Source of the DNA: Pseudonocardiaceae bacterium
GTDB taxonomy: Bacteria > Actinomycetota > Actinomycetes > Mycobacteriales > Pseudonocardiaceae
Assembly: GCA_025937115.1 (NCBI GenBank)
Contig: JAICSB010000126.1
Coordinates: forward strand, 1-8,513
Length of the DNA stretch: 8,513 nucleotides
Direction of reading: 5' to 3'
Part shown: one piece after another, positions 1-5,674 of the stretch
Layout: each line of letters starts with the position of its first letter
How positions within the stretch are numbered: the stretch's first letter is position 1
Program-made: the position numbers and the translations under genes
The notes under the pieces: generated by a model
Told to the model about the DNA's origin: nothing
Seen by the model: the letters and a program-made list of their open reading frames with translations, nothing else
Databases searched by the model: none

Positions 1-207
1 CAGACGGGAACTGACGTCCTTCGCCAACTCAGCGGCGGAGTTCGCGACCACCCTGAACCTGCTGCACACTCTGGCCTGGAGCCAACAGACCCGTGCCACC
101 GACACGCCTCTGGCTGATTCTGTGCTTGCTGGATCGCCGAGCTCGGCGACGCCCACACCTCGGCTCGCCGCCCAACCCGCAGGTTTCATCCTCCTTATCG
201 CGCCCGG
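1..207 (+). pseudogene. Displaced 5' part of the S41 peptidase gene
   Basis: This stretch has no start codon of its own but appears to belong to the peptidase gene that follows. In the peptidase frame the sequence is open from 118, after a TGA at 115-117, and codons 130-159 read WIAELGDAHT, the conserved N-terminal motif of S41 peptidases. No ATG, GTG or TTG occurs in that frame before 208. A second frame is open from position 2 to a stop at about 206 and reads like protein (RRELTSFANSAAEFATTLNL near its start). The likely explanation is a frameshift near 110-130, by mutation or sequencing error, that separates the N-terminus from the catalytic part. The left edge of the window truncates the region, so the true start cannot be seen. 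Confidence 0.4.
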
Positions 208-1155
208 ATGACACCGGCCGGCGCCGAGCTCACACGCGTCCCGGATGGCTCGGCTGCCCATGAAGCCGCTGTTCGCACCGGCTGGGTGATCGATGTCGCC
301 AACCCGGCACTGTGGCTGACCACCTGCGGGGCCACACCCCAGCAGCACGCACAGGTCGCCGACCGCAACTTTATGGCCATGACCGAACCCCAGCGCGAAT
401 TCACCGCCCGCGACCGCTGCGGCAACCACGCCCGCTGGAATGAAATAGCGATCGCGCCCACCCTGGACTCCACCCTGCGCTGGCGGCATCTTGACCGACA
501 CCGCACCTACATCCAGCTCGACAGCTTCGACGGATCGCTCGATCTCGCCACCGGCTTCGACACCCTGCTCGCCGAAGCGCACGCACACCACAGCCAGTCG
601 CTGATCTTGGATCTACGCGGCAATACCGGCGGAGCGCTGACCTCAGCAACCGCGCTACGTGACCGATTCCTGCATGCCCACACCCAGCTAGGCAGCATCG
701 CATTCACCACGGGCACCGGACAGCTGGCCGACCCAGTCCCACTCACCGGCGACCCCTCCCCCTCCAGGCGCTGGATTGGGCCGATCACCGTCCTGGTCGA
801 CGCCATGACCTATTCCGCTGCCGAAGACTTCCTGCTCGGGCTGCAAGGTCTCGAGCACGTCACCGTCTTAGGAGAACCCACCGGCGGAGGAAGCGGTCGG
901 CCACGGACCATCACCATCACCTCCGAACTGACCCTCAGCATCGGCACCGCGCTCACCTACGACCGCAACCACCGCTGCATCGAACTCAACGGTCTACCCG
1001 TGGATGGACCCGCCGCGACCTTCGCTCGATCGCCTTCGGCCACCATCTTCAGAAGCAGCACGTCCTACGGAACGTCGCAGGCCAAAGCCACTACAAACCG
1101 GGCCGGAGGTGAGGCGACCCGTTGCCGCCACTGCGCTATCGTGCTCGACCGCTAG
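208..1155 (+). CDS. S41-family serine peptidase (C-terminal processing peptidase-like), probably 5'-disrupted
   Basis: The product resembles the S41 family (tail-specific/C-terminal processing peptidases), which cleave polypeptides with a Ser nucleophile. Counting from the ATG at 208 (315 residues), the core strand ILDLRGNTGG lies at 133-142. The nucleophile motif VLVDAMTYSAAEDF follows at 195-208 with Ser203 as predicted catalytic Ser, then the typical loop GEPTGGGSG at 222-230 and NGLPVD at 251-256. The order and spacing match the family. No Shine-Dalgarno precedes 208, and the family motif GDAHT is read in the same frame upstream of this ATG, so 208 is only the first formal start. The C-terminal 50 or so residues are Ser/Thr/Arg-rich and unlike the family, which may mark a second disruption. 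The gene overlaps the convergent SodC-like gene by 4 bases. The S41 assignment is firm; function is doubtful. Confidence 0.75.
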   Translation: MTPAGAELTRVPDGSAAHEAAVRTGWVIDVANPALWLTTCGATPQQHAQVADRNFMAMTEPQREFTARDRCGNHARWNEIAIAPTLDSTLRWRHLDRHRTYIQLDSFDGSLDLATGFDTLLAEAHAHHSQSLILDLRGNTGGALTSATALRDRFLHAHTQLGSIAFTTGTGQLADPVPLTGDPSPSRRWIGPITVLVDAMTYSAAEDFLLGLQGLEHVTVLGEPTGGGSGRPRTITITSELTLSIGTALTYDRNHRCIELNGLPVDGPAATFARSPSATIFRSSTSYGTSQAKATTNRAGGEATRCRHCAIVLDR

Positions 1156-1841
1156 GCGGAACCGCGCGGGTGATCCCTCGGCTGAACGGCTGACAGCGAA
1201 AGGCAGGCTGCCCGGGCGGCACCGCCCTTAGCCGCCTGACCCAAAGCTGTGGGAGTGTCCGTCGCGTCGTCCACCACGATCGACCCTGGCCCCCGGTCGG
1301 TGAAGACGAAGGGCATTGTGGCGCGTGACGTACCTGAGCCGGCACCATCGGTGTGCACATCCAGCCAAACCTCGTTGCGCGGATTGGCGTATTCAGGGTT
1401 CGTCGATGTTTCGCCGGAGATAGAGGTGGGATTGACGGCGGGATCGACACGATTCTGGTAAAGCGGCCCTTCCGCGGCGGGGTTAGGACTACAGGCGTTG
1501 ACGTTCCCGTGCACCGCGTAACCCCGGTTGGGCAGCAAACCGGAGACCGTCAGCTGCGCGTTAGTGGACTCGTCCGACGGCGCCATCACGACCGTCAAGC
1601 GCGCGCCCGCCGGCGCCGATGTCGGGTTATAGGTGTATGCAAGGGTGCCGGTGTTGGGCGTTGAGGCCGACTCCGGCGTCGGCTGGGTGAGCGTGCCGTC
1701 GCCATGGAGGGTCATCGCAGTCACTGCCGGCATGCTGAGCCCGTTGTAAGCGCACGCCATCGGCATCAGCGCCAGGATCGCCGTGACCGTGACCAGACTG
1801 AGCGGCCGGCGCATCGACCGACCAATGGTTACCGATTGCAT
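1152..1841 (-). CDS. Exported Cu,Zn superoxide dismutase-like protein lacking most metal ligands
   Basis: This is a 229-residue exported protein. A basic start (MRRPLSL at 10-16) and a hydrophobic segment end in MPMAC at 26-30, a possible but imperfect lipobox (Pro at -3). The mature part resembles actinobacterial SodC-family proteins: GLLPNRGYAVHGNVNAC (101-117), GPLYQNRVDP (125-134), NEVWLDVHTD (156-165), FTDRGPGSIVVDD (180-192) and a final ACLSL (212-216). C117 and C213 could form the usual disulfide. Against the family pattern HxH...GPHYQ...VVIH, only H111 remains; the others are N113, L127 and D191, so dismutase activity is unlikely. A start at 1814 (MRRPL) is equally possible, since neither has a clear Shine-Dalgarno. 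The frame stays open upstream to 2249, but that part overlaps other genes. A CsoR-like palindrome lies about 50 bases upstream. Confidence 0.72.
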   Translation of the reverse strand: MQSVTIGRSMRRPLSLVTVTAILALMPMACAYNGLSMPAVTAMTLHGDGTLTQPTPESASTPNTGTLAYTYNPTSAPAGARLTVVMAPSDESTNAQLTVSGLLPNRGYAVHGNVNACSPNPAAEGPLYQNRVDPAVNPTSISGETSTNPEYANPRNEVWLDVHTDGAGSGTSRATMPFVFTDRGPGSIVVDDATDTPTALGQAAKGGAARAACLSLSAVQPRDHPRGSA

Positions 1842-1890
1842 GCGCAGCTCGGCGCACGCCCACGCTGTGTGATTTCGATGACTCCGAGAA

Positions 1891-1911
1891 TGTCCCCTCA
1901 TAGGGGTATAC
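1891..1911. promoter_or_regulatory. Candidate CsoR/RcnR-family (copper-type) operator
   Basis: A perfect inverted repeat CCCCT-CAT-AGGGG spans 1894-1906. On the minus strand it reads GTATACCCCTATGAGGGG, close to the TACCC...GGGTA pattern of CsoR/RicR-type copper-sensor operators. It sits in a locally AT-richer patch about 50 bases upstream of the SodC-like gene, where a promoter operator would be expected. The right-hand flank (ACA) departs from the symmetric TA. Regulator identity is inferred from the motif only; no csoR gene is in the window. Confidence 0.4.
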
Positions 1912-1921
1912 TGCCGCAATT

Positions 1922-2125
1922 TCAAACGGAGGGATAGGGCCTGTTCATACCACGGCAGGCATCTCGCCTCCCGGCGTTGCTCCCGAGCTCGGCGCTGCCA
2001 AGGTCGCGGCAGGACACGCCCCAGCCGCAGACACGCATCACCAGCCGTGGGCGGTTCAACTTCATCGTGTACGTCAGCGCATGCTGAACCGGCGCCGGAG
2101 GCGCTGTGTCCGCGTCGTAGGGCAC
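1922..2125 (-). CDS. Doubtful 67-residue ORF after the zinc-ribbon gene
   Basis: A GTG at 2125 lies 8 bases beyond the stop of the zinc-ribbon gene and opens a 67-residue frame beginning MPYDADTAPPAPVQHALTYT. It contains two cysteines in CGWGVSC and shows no domain I recognise. No Shine-Dalgarno precedes it; the spacing suggests translational reinitiation from the upstream pair. The overlapping minus frame of the SodC-like ORF also reads through here, and I cannot decide between the frames by eye. It could be a third small gene of the operon or a shadow in decayed sequence. Confidence 0.22.
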   Translation of the reverse strand: MPYDADTAPPAPVQHALTYTMKLNRPRLVMRVCGWGVSCRDLGSAELGSNAGRRDACRGMNRPYPSV

Positions 2126-2133
2126 GTAGGCGT

Positions 2134-2340
2134 TCAGGCGACGTCGAACAGGTACTCGGGGCGCCGTCGGCGGCCGACACCGGTGTCGTGCCACCAGCGG
2201 CGTAGGCAGGTGCCACACTGCACCCAGACCAGGTTGACGTCGGAATCAAGCAGGTACAGCGGAGTGTCTCCGCAGTAAGTGCAGGGCAGCCACGCGCGGC
2301 GGCCGCGGTCTGCTTGGGAATCCAGCACCATCTTGATCAC
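2134..2340 (-). CDS. Small four-cysteine zinc-ribbon-like protein
   Basis: This is a 68-residue soluble protein with two CxxC knuckles: C20-TY-C23 and C42-GT-C45, followed by RRWWHD (47-52) and a basic tail RRRRPEYLF (57-65). The 18 residues between the knuckles, typical of zinc ribbons, indicate a structural zinc site, possibly for binding nucleic acid or protein. The GTG start at 2340 overlaps the stop of the preceding gene as GTGA, so the two are almost certainly translationally coupled. An ATG at 2331 (MVLDSQ) is an alternative start. No family name can be assigned with confidence and the cellular role is unknown. Conserved CxxC spacing and the coupling make a real gene likely. Confidence 0.6.
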   Translation of the reverse strand: MIKMVLDSQADRGRRAWLPCTYCGDTPLYLLDSDVNLVWVQCGTCLRRWWHDTGVGRRRRPEYLFDVA

Positions 2341-2555
2341 CTCGGGGTGTCGGGTAGCACACCGTCTGCGATGAGCAGGTCGTAGACGGCTTGCTGGTCG
2401 GAGTCGAGGTGGGTGTACAGCATTCGATGGGCTTCGGCTTCGTCGGTGTAGATCTGGGTGGGGTCCCAGTGCGGGCCGAGAGCATTCAGGACCGCGGCGA
2501 GGCGTGTGCCTTCATGCGCAGTGAGATCAATATTGAACGGGACGAGGCTGGCCAC
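2337..2555 (-). CDS. DUF6400-like small protein
   Basis: This is a 72-residue acidic, soluble protein of unknown function. It starts at a GTG (2555) preceded by a strong Shine-Dalgarno (GGAGG, 7 bases upstream). The sequence FNIDLTAHEGTRLAAVLNAL (7-26), GPHWDP (27-32), EAHRMLY (41-47) and LDSDQQAVYDLLIADGVLP (50-68) resembles, from memory, small proteins grouped as DUF6400 in actinobacteria. That family name is my recognition and needs a profile search. There is no signal peptide, membrane segment or catalytic motif. It is the first gene of a coupled pair, its TGA overlapping the GTG of the zinc-ribbon gene. The pattern of short helices suggests a small adaptor or regulatory partner, but nothing more specific can be claimed. 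Confidence 0.65.
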   Translation of the reverse strand: MASLVPFNIDLTAHEGTRLAAVLNALGPHWDPTQIYTDEAEAHRMLYTHLDSDQQAVYDLLIADGVLPDTPR

Positions 2556-2864
2556 AACGCACCTCCGGGTCAGTTCGAGTCAAAGGTTGAAGCGTTTGAC
2601 GCCAAGATCACTATCCTGGTCATCCTGGGCGTCATGCAGAAAGAGAGCGACGGGGCCATCCCCTGCGTACAATCAGGGGCCGGGAACTTCGGAAAATGCG
2701 TTTAATGACCTCAAGTCGTTGCCAGGCGCGCCAGATCTCAACATTTCCTTCGCGGCCCGCGCTCGGCCAAGGGCACACACAGCTGCAGCAGAGCCGGAGA
2801 CTGTCACCTCTGGTCAACATCAAAATTGATCAACCAGAGCCGACGGTGGGCGCTGGCGGTGGCC
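2556..2864. other. Intergenic stretch upstream of the DUF6400-like gene
   Basis: About 309 bases separate the 112-residue gene from the DUF6400-like gene. I see the Shine-Dalgarno of the latter near 2563-2567 and an interrupted inverted repeat at 2808-2839. No open frame here has a credible start or protein-like composition. A promoter for the downstream pair should lie on the minus strand within 2576-2700, but no convincing -35/-10 pair is visible. Confidence 0.4.
2808..2839 (-). terminator. Interrupted inverted repeat, possible terminator
   Basis: An outer 7-bp stem (CTCTGGT at 2808-2814 with ACCAGAG at 2833-2839) encloses an inner 5-bp stem (ATCAA 2819-2823, TTGAT 2826-2830), with unpaired bases between them. 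It lies about 26 bases past the stop of the minus-strand 112-residue gene, a position that suits a terminator. No T-run follows on the minus strand, so it could instead be an operator for the genes downstream. Confidence 0.35.
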
Positions 2865-3203
2865 TCAAGCCGCCGGCCGCGCGGTGCCGGTCGAGGCTAG
2901 CCGCCGCAGGACGGTCGTGCCGGGCCGGTTGGTGTTAAAGGCGTAGATACCGGCTGCGTGACGAAGGCATCGCGTGGTATCGGCGGCGAGGGCCTCAGCC
3001 TGCTGCAGGTGTGGTGTGACAGTGCCCCAGTCCGCCCAGCGGTCCCGGGCAGCCGCAGTGAGCTCGCCGAGGGAGCGGGCGATCCGCGCCAGGTCCCCGA
3101 CCAGTGTCAGGATGTCCTCGTCGGTAGCGGTTATTGGCAAGGCAGTCGCGGTGGCCAGCGCCGCTGCTGCCACTTCAACTGGCGTATTGCTCGTCGACTC
3201 CAT
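2865..3203 (-). CDS. Hypothetical helical protein, 112 residues
   Basis: I do not recognise this protein. It has an Ala-rich N-terminal part (VAAAALATATALP, 11-23) too weak and too far from charged residues to be a clear signal peptide. A predicted helical core follows: DEDILTLVGDLARIARSLGEL (28-48), AARDRWADWG (51-60) and PHLQQAEALAADTTRCLRHAAG (64-85). The amphipathic Leu/Ala/Asp spacing suggests a helical bundle, as in small antitoxin-like or structural proteins, but no function follows from that. The ATG at 3203 was preferred over an upstream ATG at 3302 because GGCGAG lies just before it and the Cys-rich upstream residues look unrelated. The gene is co-directional with the NTF2-like gene, with a gap of about 120 bases. 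Confidence 0.5.
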   Translation of the reverse strand: MESTSNTPVEVAAAALATATALPITATDEDILTLVGDLARIARSLGELTAAARDRWADWGTVTPHLQQAEALAADTTRCLRHAAGIYAFNTNRPGTTVLRRLASTGTARPAA

Positions 3204-3323
3204 GACATCTCGCCATTCATAGTTCAGCTCAGGCCGTGCACTACAACAGAGCTGGCCTCCCGGCTCCCTGATACACCCCCTGCACCCATAATCTATGATC
3301 ATCTGCGCCTGAGGCTGTCCCCG

Positions 3324-3599
3324 TCACACGGAGCTGGCGTGGGCGGCCACGACACGCACACCGGTGCGCCCCTCGACGAGCACGGTCAGGTCTTCTTCCA
3401 TGACCTTTGTCAGCACCCGCTGTCGTGAGCGGTGCAACCAGAGGTCGTCATGCTTGGTGTAGCACTTGCCATCTGGCCCGGTGAAGATGACCCGATCGTC
3501 AAGCCACTGATCCAACGCCGCGATGTTTCCATCGAGCTGTGCCGCCTGTAGGCGACGCTCGGCCTCGCGCAACTTATCCGTAAAGGGGTGCTCGGCCAT
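3324..3599 (-). CDS. NTF2/SnoaL-like (DUF4440-type) protein with apparent internal deletion
   Basis: The 91-residue product matches the start and end of a SnoaL/DUF4440-type cone-shaped alpha+beta protein. Residues 8-38 carry the N-terminal helices (DKLREAERRLQAAQ...IAALDQWLDD). FTGPDGKCYTKHDDLWLHRS (39-58) is the typical strand-turn-helix, followed by EEDLTVLVEGRTGV (68-81). It then jumps to RVVAAHASSV (82-91), the normal C-terminal strand of the family. Relatives are usually about 120-130 residues, so roughly 30-35 residues covering two central strands appear missing, in frame. The start is well supported: AAGGAG lies 10 bases before the ATG. If the deletion is real the sheet would be incomplete, so the protein may be inactive. 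Family assignment and deletion are from motif recognition, not alignment. Confidence 0.62.
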   Translation of the reverse strand: MAEHPFTDKLREAERRLQAAQLDGNIAALDQWLDDRVIFTGPDGKCYTKHDDLWLHRSRQRVLTKVMEEDLTVLVEGRTGVRVVAAHASSV

Positions 3600-3889
3600 G
3601 AGGCCTCATCTCCTTACGTGGCGACGTCCTGGTCAAGGAACTGCTGGTCAACAACAGCATCCCGGCACCGCACCGGCTGGCCAAAGTCCCTTGGACGCTG
3701 CCCGACCTGGTAGCCGTCTGCAGCGGATTTGACCACCTTCAGTCGGACCGGACACCAATCCTGACCTTTACGATCTTGCAGTGCCCTCATAGATCTGGGT
3801 GATCTCTCACCTGGCCGTCTCGGGCACCCGTTCGGACCGGACGACGAGTCCGACACATGACCACCACGTGCGGTCAGGGCCGGTTCCTA

Positions 3890-3905
3890 CGAGGGTCGAC
3901 CCTCG
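3890..3905. repeat. 16-bp perfect palindrome beside the tRNA fragment
   Basis: CGAGGGTCGACCCTCG is self-complementary over all 16 bases. It ends 11 bases before the acceptor end of the minus-strand tRNA-Asn fragment, on its 3' side. It could be a protein-binding site connected with integration, or a stem from a former terminator, although no T-run is present. Confidence 0.55.
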
Positions 3906-3916
3906 CGTTTTGGCTG

Positions 3917-3959
3917 CTCCCCGAGTTGGACTTGAACCCAACAACCCTGCGATTAACAG
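3917..3959 (-). tRNA. tRNA-Asn(GTT) 3'-half fragment, probable att-site remnant
   Basis: Read on the minus strand, this starts with the anticodon loop CTGTTAA (anticodon GTT at 3957-3955). It continues through the variable loop AGGGTTG and a T-arm with loop TTCAAGT flanked by TTGGG and CCAAC, to the acceptor strand TCGGGGAG. The 5' half is missing: no matching acceptor strand (TCCCCGA) or D-arm occurs upstream, and the bases before the loop (CTGCAT) fail to pair fully with TCGCAG. The T-arm has one G more than usual. Half-tRNAs running from the anticodon loop to the 3' end are the classic footprint of tyrosine-recombinase integration into tRNA genes. It is not a functional tRNA. No integrase is in the window. 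Confidence 0.6.
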
Positions 3960-4247
3960 ATGCAGGCAGGCCCCTCGTTAGATCGCGCGATGTGGGCGTG
4001 CGCCGTTCGCTGGGTGGTGTCCGAGGGCAGCATGGTGCTGCTCGTTGCGGTCAGAACTGCGGTCACCCGCAGCCCGGCGCCCAGTGCGATGACCAAATCG
4101 GGATGACCCCCAGGATGTAGGAGTGGGCGGCTGTCCTGGTGAGAAATGGTGCCCGTGACACCGTGACGAGTCGACGTGCGGGTTATCTGCCTCCGTGCAG
4201 AACGTGTGGTCCCCGACGAACGTCCAGCGGGCGCGACCGACAATCGC

Positions 4248-4253
4248 TACACT
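4248..4253 (+). promoter_or_regulatory. Weak candidate -10 element for the lipoprotein gene
   Basis: TACACT, about 75 bases before the lipoprotein start, fits an actinobacterial -10 (TAnnnT). No good -35 is seen 16-18 bases upstream, so this is tentative. Confidence 0.2.
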
Positions 4254-4327
4254 GATGGGGGCACGACAGATCTCTCCCATGATGGATCTGGTGTCGAAGA
4301 GCAGCCAGCGTTCTCGCTTGGCCAGGG

Positions 4328-5209
4328 GTGATTGCGGTGCTACGACACGCCGCTGTGTGTCTTGTCGCCGCGGGTGCGCTGATCCTCGGCGCGTGCTCGA
4401 ATTCCTCGCAGACGTCCTCTTCGTCCCCGCCGAGTCCGGCGAGTGGTGGACACAGCCTGCCGGCGATCCAATTGGCCGATATGCCCACAGGGACCGCCAC
4501 GTTGAGCTGGAACCCCACCACCAAGCTCATCACCACCGCAGTGGATATGCACGGTTTCACCCCGAGCAGCAGCCACGCCATGCACATCCACCCCGGCACC
4601 TGCGCCGACCAGACCCAGCCCCCGTCCGTGCCCTTCCCGGACATCTCCGCCGACGCGGGAGGCACGGTCAACCAGAGCGTGGTCAGCGACCCAGTACCCA
4701 GCGGTATCCCCCGTGGATCGTATTTGAACATTCACCTGGCACCCAGCGCCCAACTCGGCGCACCGACCGACGTGAGTTTCACGCCGATCGCTTGCGCGGA
4801 CATCCCGGCAGGCACCCCGCCCACGGGCCCGGTGACCTTGACGCTCCAGACGCCGCCGCAGCACGGGCAGACCCCCCACGGCACGGCCACGCTCGCCTAC
4901 AACGGCACCACCCACTCGCTTGGAGTCGAGATGAAAGCTAGCGGGCTACCGCCCAATAGCGCCCACGCCGCGCACATCCACTCCGGATCGTGCCTCGCCC
5001 AGGGCGCTGTGCTCTATCCACTCCCAGACCTACAGGCCAACGCCTCGGGCGATGCGTCGATGACCACCACCGTCAACGACGTCAACTCCGCACCGCCGGC
5101 CACCGGGTCGTACGTCAACGTGCACATGGGCCCGATGAGTCAGATTCTCAGCGGCAATAGCCCCACCCTGCTGTTCGCCCCGATCCTCTGCGGCGACGTC
5201 AGGCGATAG
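4328..5209 (+). CDS. Lipoprotein with two tandem CHRD/SodC-like domains
   Basis: This is a 293-residue exported lipoprotein. Its signal sequence ends in a good lipobox, ILGAC, with Cys23 as lipidated residue, followed by a Ser/Pro linker to about 45. Two homologous domains follow (about 52-160 and 182-291). Each has HIHxGxC (86-92 and 216-222), a PxPDhxA strand (103-109 and 231-237), SYhNhH (131-136 and 261-266) and a closing Cys (156 and 288). The offset is exactly 130 residues for the His and first-Cys motifs. The pattern resembles CHRD and Cu,Zn-SOD beta-barrels; the paired His suggest metal, perhaps copper, binding, and the two Cys a disulfide. This is inference. The GTG at 4328 is listed, but a GTG at 4337 with AGGGG 8 bases upstream may be better. 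Paired hairpins follow at 5264-5294. Confidence 0.75.
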   Translation: MIAVLRHAAVCLVAAGALILGACSNSSQTSSSSPPSPASGGHSLPAIQLADMPTGTATLSWNPTTKLITTAVDMHGFTPSSSHAMHIHPGTCADQTQPPSVPFPDISADAGGTVNQSVVSDPVPSGIPRGSYLNIHLAPSAQLGAPTDVSFTPIACADIPAGTPPTGPVTLTLQTPPQHGQTPHGTATLAYNGTTHSLGVEMKASGLPPNSAHAAHIHSGSCLAQGAVLYPLPDLQANASGDASMTTTVNDVNSAPPATGSYVNVHMGPMSQILSGNSPTLLFAPILCGDVRR

Positions 5210-5674
5210 GTCCAGCATCAGCCAGCAGAACGAGCATGATGCCGACCGGGTTAGCGCTTGGTGGCGCCCTCTTGGCGCGGGGCATCCTGGCCCCTGACCA
5301 GTCGACCTCTGGGTTATGAGGCGAATGACACCCGTCCCACGCCTCCCATGCGGTCCTGCGGCGTCGTGTCTAGCCAGGGCCGATCGTCCATGACGTCCCA
5401 CCCCGTCCCGTCAGGCTCGTCTGACCACAGCGTCCTTACTACCGTATCTACTACGGCAACCAGATGATGGCGCGGACAACTCCTCGCCTCCTGCCGTCAG
5501 AGACGATTTTAATGCCGGGAGAAGTGTGCATTCCCTCGAAGGCGTAGCCCGATCGCAGGATTCCGGCGCAGCATCGTTCCCAACCCGCGGCTAACCTTGC
5601 TCTGGAACCACACACTGAATAACGCGGTCACACTGTCGATCATGGGTCACGGCGCTTCCTGAGGCGAGGTACTA
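5210..5674. other. 465-base intergenic region
   Basis: No convincing gene is present. The region holds two adjacent hairpins just after the lipoprotein gene and a short inverted repeat CCGTA-TCTAC-TACGG (5442-5456). A 27-codon ORF at 5464-5547 begins ATGATG without a Shine-Dalgarno or recognisable composition. A weak promoter-like TTGCTC (5597-5602) precedes the membrane-protein gene without a good -10. Confidence 0.4.
5264..5294 (+). terminator. Two adjacent hairpins after the lipoprotein gene
   Basis: Two abutting stems, GCGCC-CTCTT-GGCGC (5264-5278) and GGGGC-ATCCTG-GCCCC (5279-5294), start 55 bases past the lipoprotein stop. Both are GC-rich and perfect over 5 bp. No T-tract follows, which is common in high-GC actinobacterial terminators, so a terminator role is plausible but unproven. 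Confidence 0.35.

Larger units (their letters stand above)
3600..4327. other. Gene-poor interval with recombination-scar features
   Basis: This 728-base interval lies between divergent genes. I find no ORF with both a plausible start and protein-like sequence. A plus-strand frame from 3602 to about 3788 reads protein-like (DVLVKELLVNNSIPAPHRLA, PWTLPDLVAVCSGFDHL) but has no start codon and could be a gene remnant. A 16-bp palindrome, a tRNA-Asn 3' fragment and a 10-bp palindrome (3982-3991, ATCGCGCGAT) follow. The 3' part presumably contains the promoter of the lipoprotein gene. Confidence 0.45.

Noticed and set aside
1842..2249. N-terminal extension of the SodC-like frame up to an ATG at 2249
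   Set aside because: It would overlap the zinc-ribbon gene, cross the candidate operator, and put the signal sequence in mid-protein. Starts at 1841 or 1814 fit an exported protein.
3917..3959. Functional tRNA-Asn gene
   Set aside because: There is no 5' acceptor strand or D-arm, the anticodon stem is mismatched, and the T-arm has an extra base.
3953..4280. Overlapping minus-strand ORFs running into the tRNA fragment
   Set aside because: They have no recognisable domains and no ribosome site, and two frames are equally open. They are probably non-coding or remnant sequence.
4195..4941. 248-residue plus-strand ORF over the lipoprotein gene
   Set aside because: It is very rich in Arg, His and Pro, typical of a wrong frame in GC-rich DNA. 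The overlapping frame at 4328-5209 has a lipobox and a duplicated domain.
5464..5547. 27-codon ORF starting ATGATG before the membrane-protein gene
   Set aside because: It has no Shine-Dalgarno, and its composition and length are within chance.
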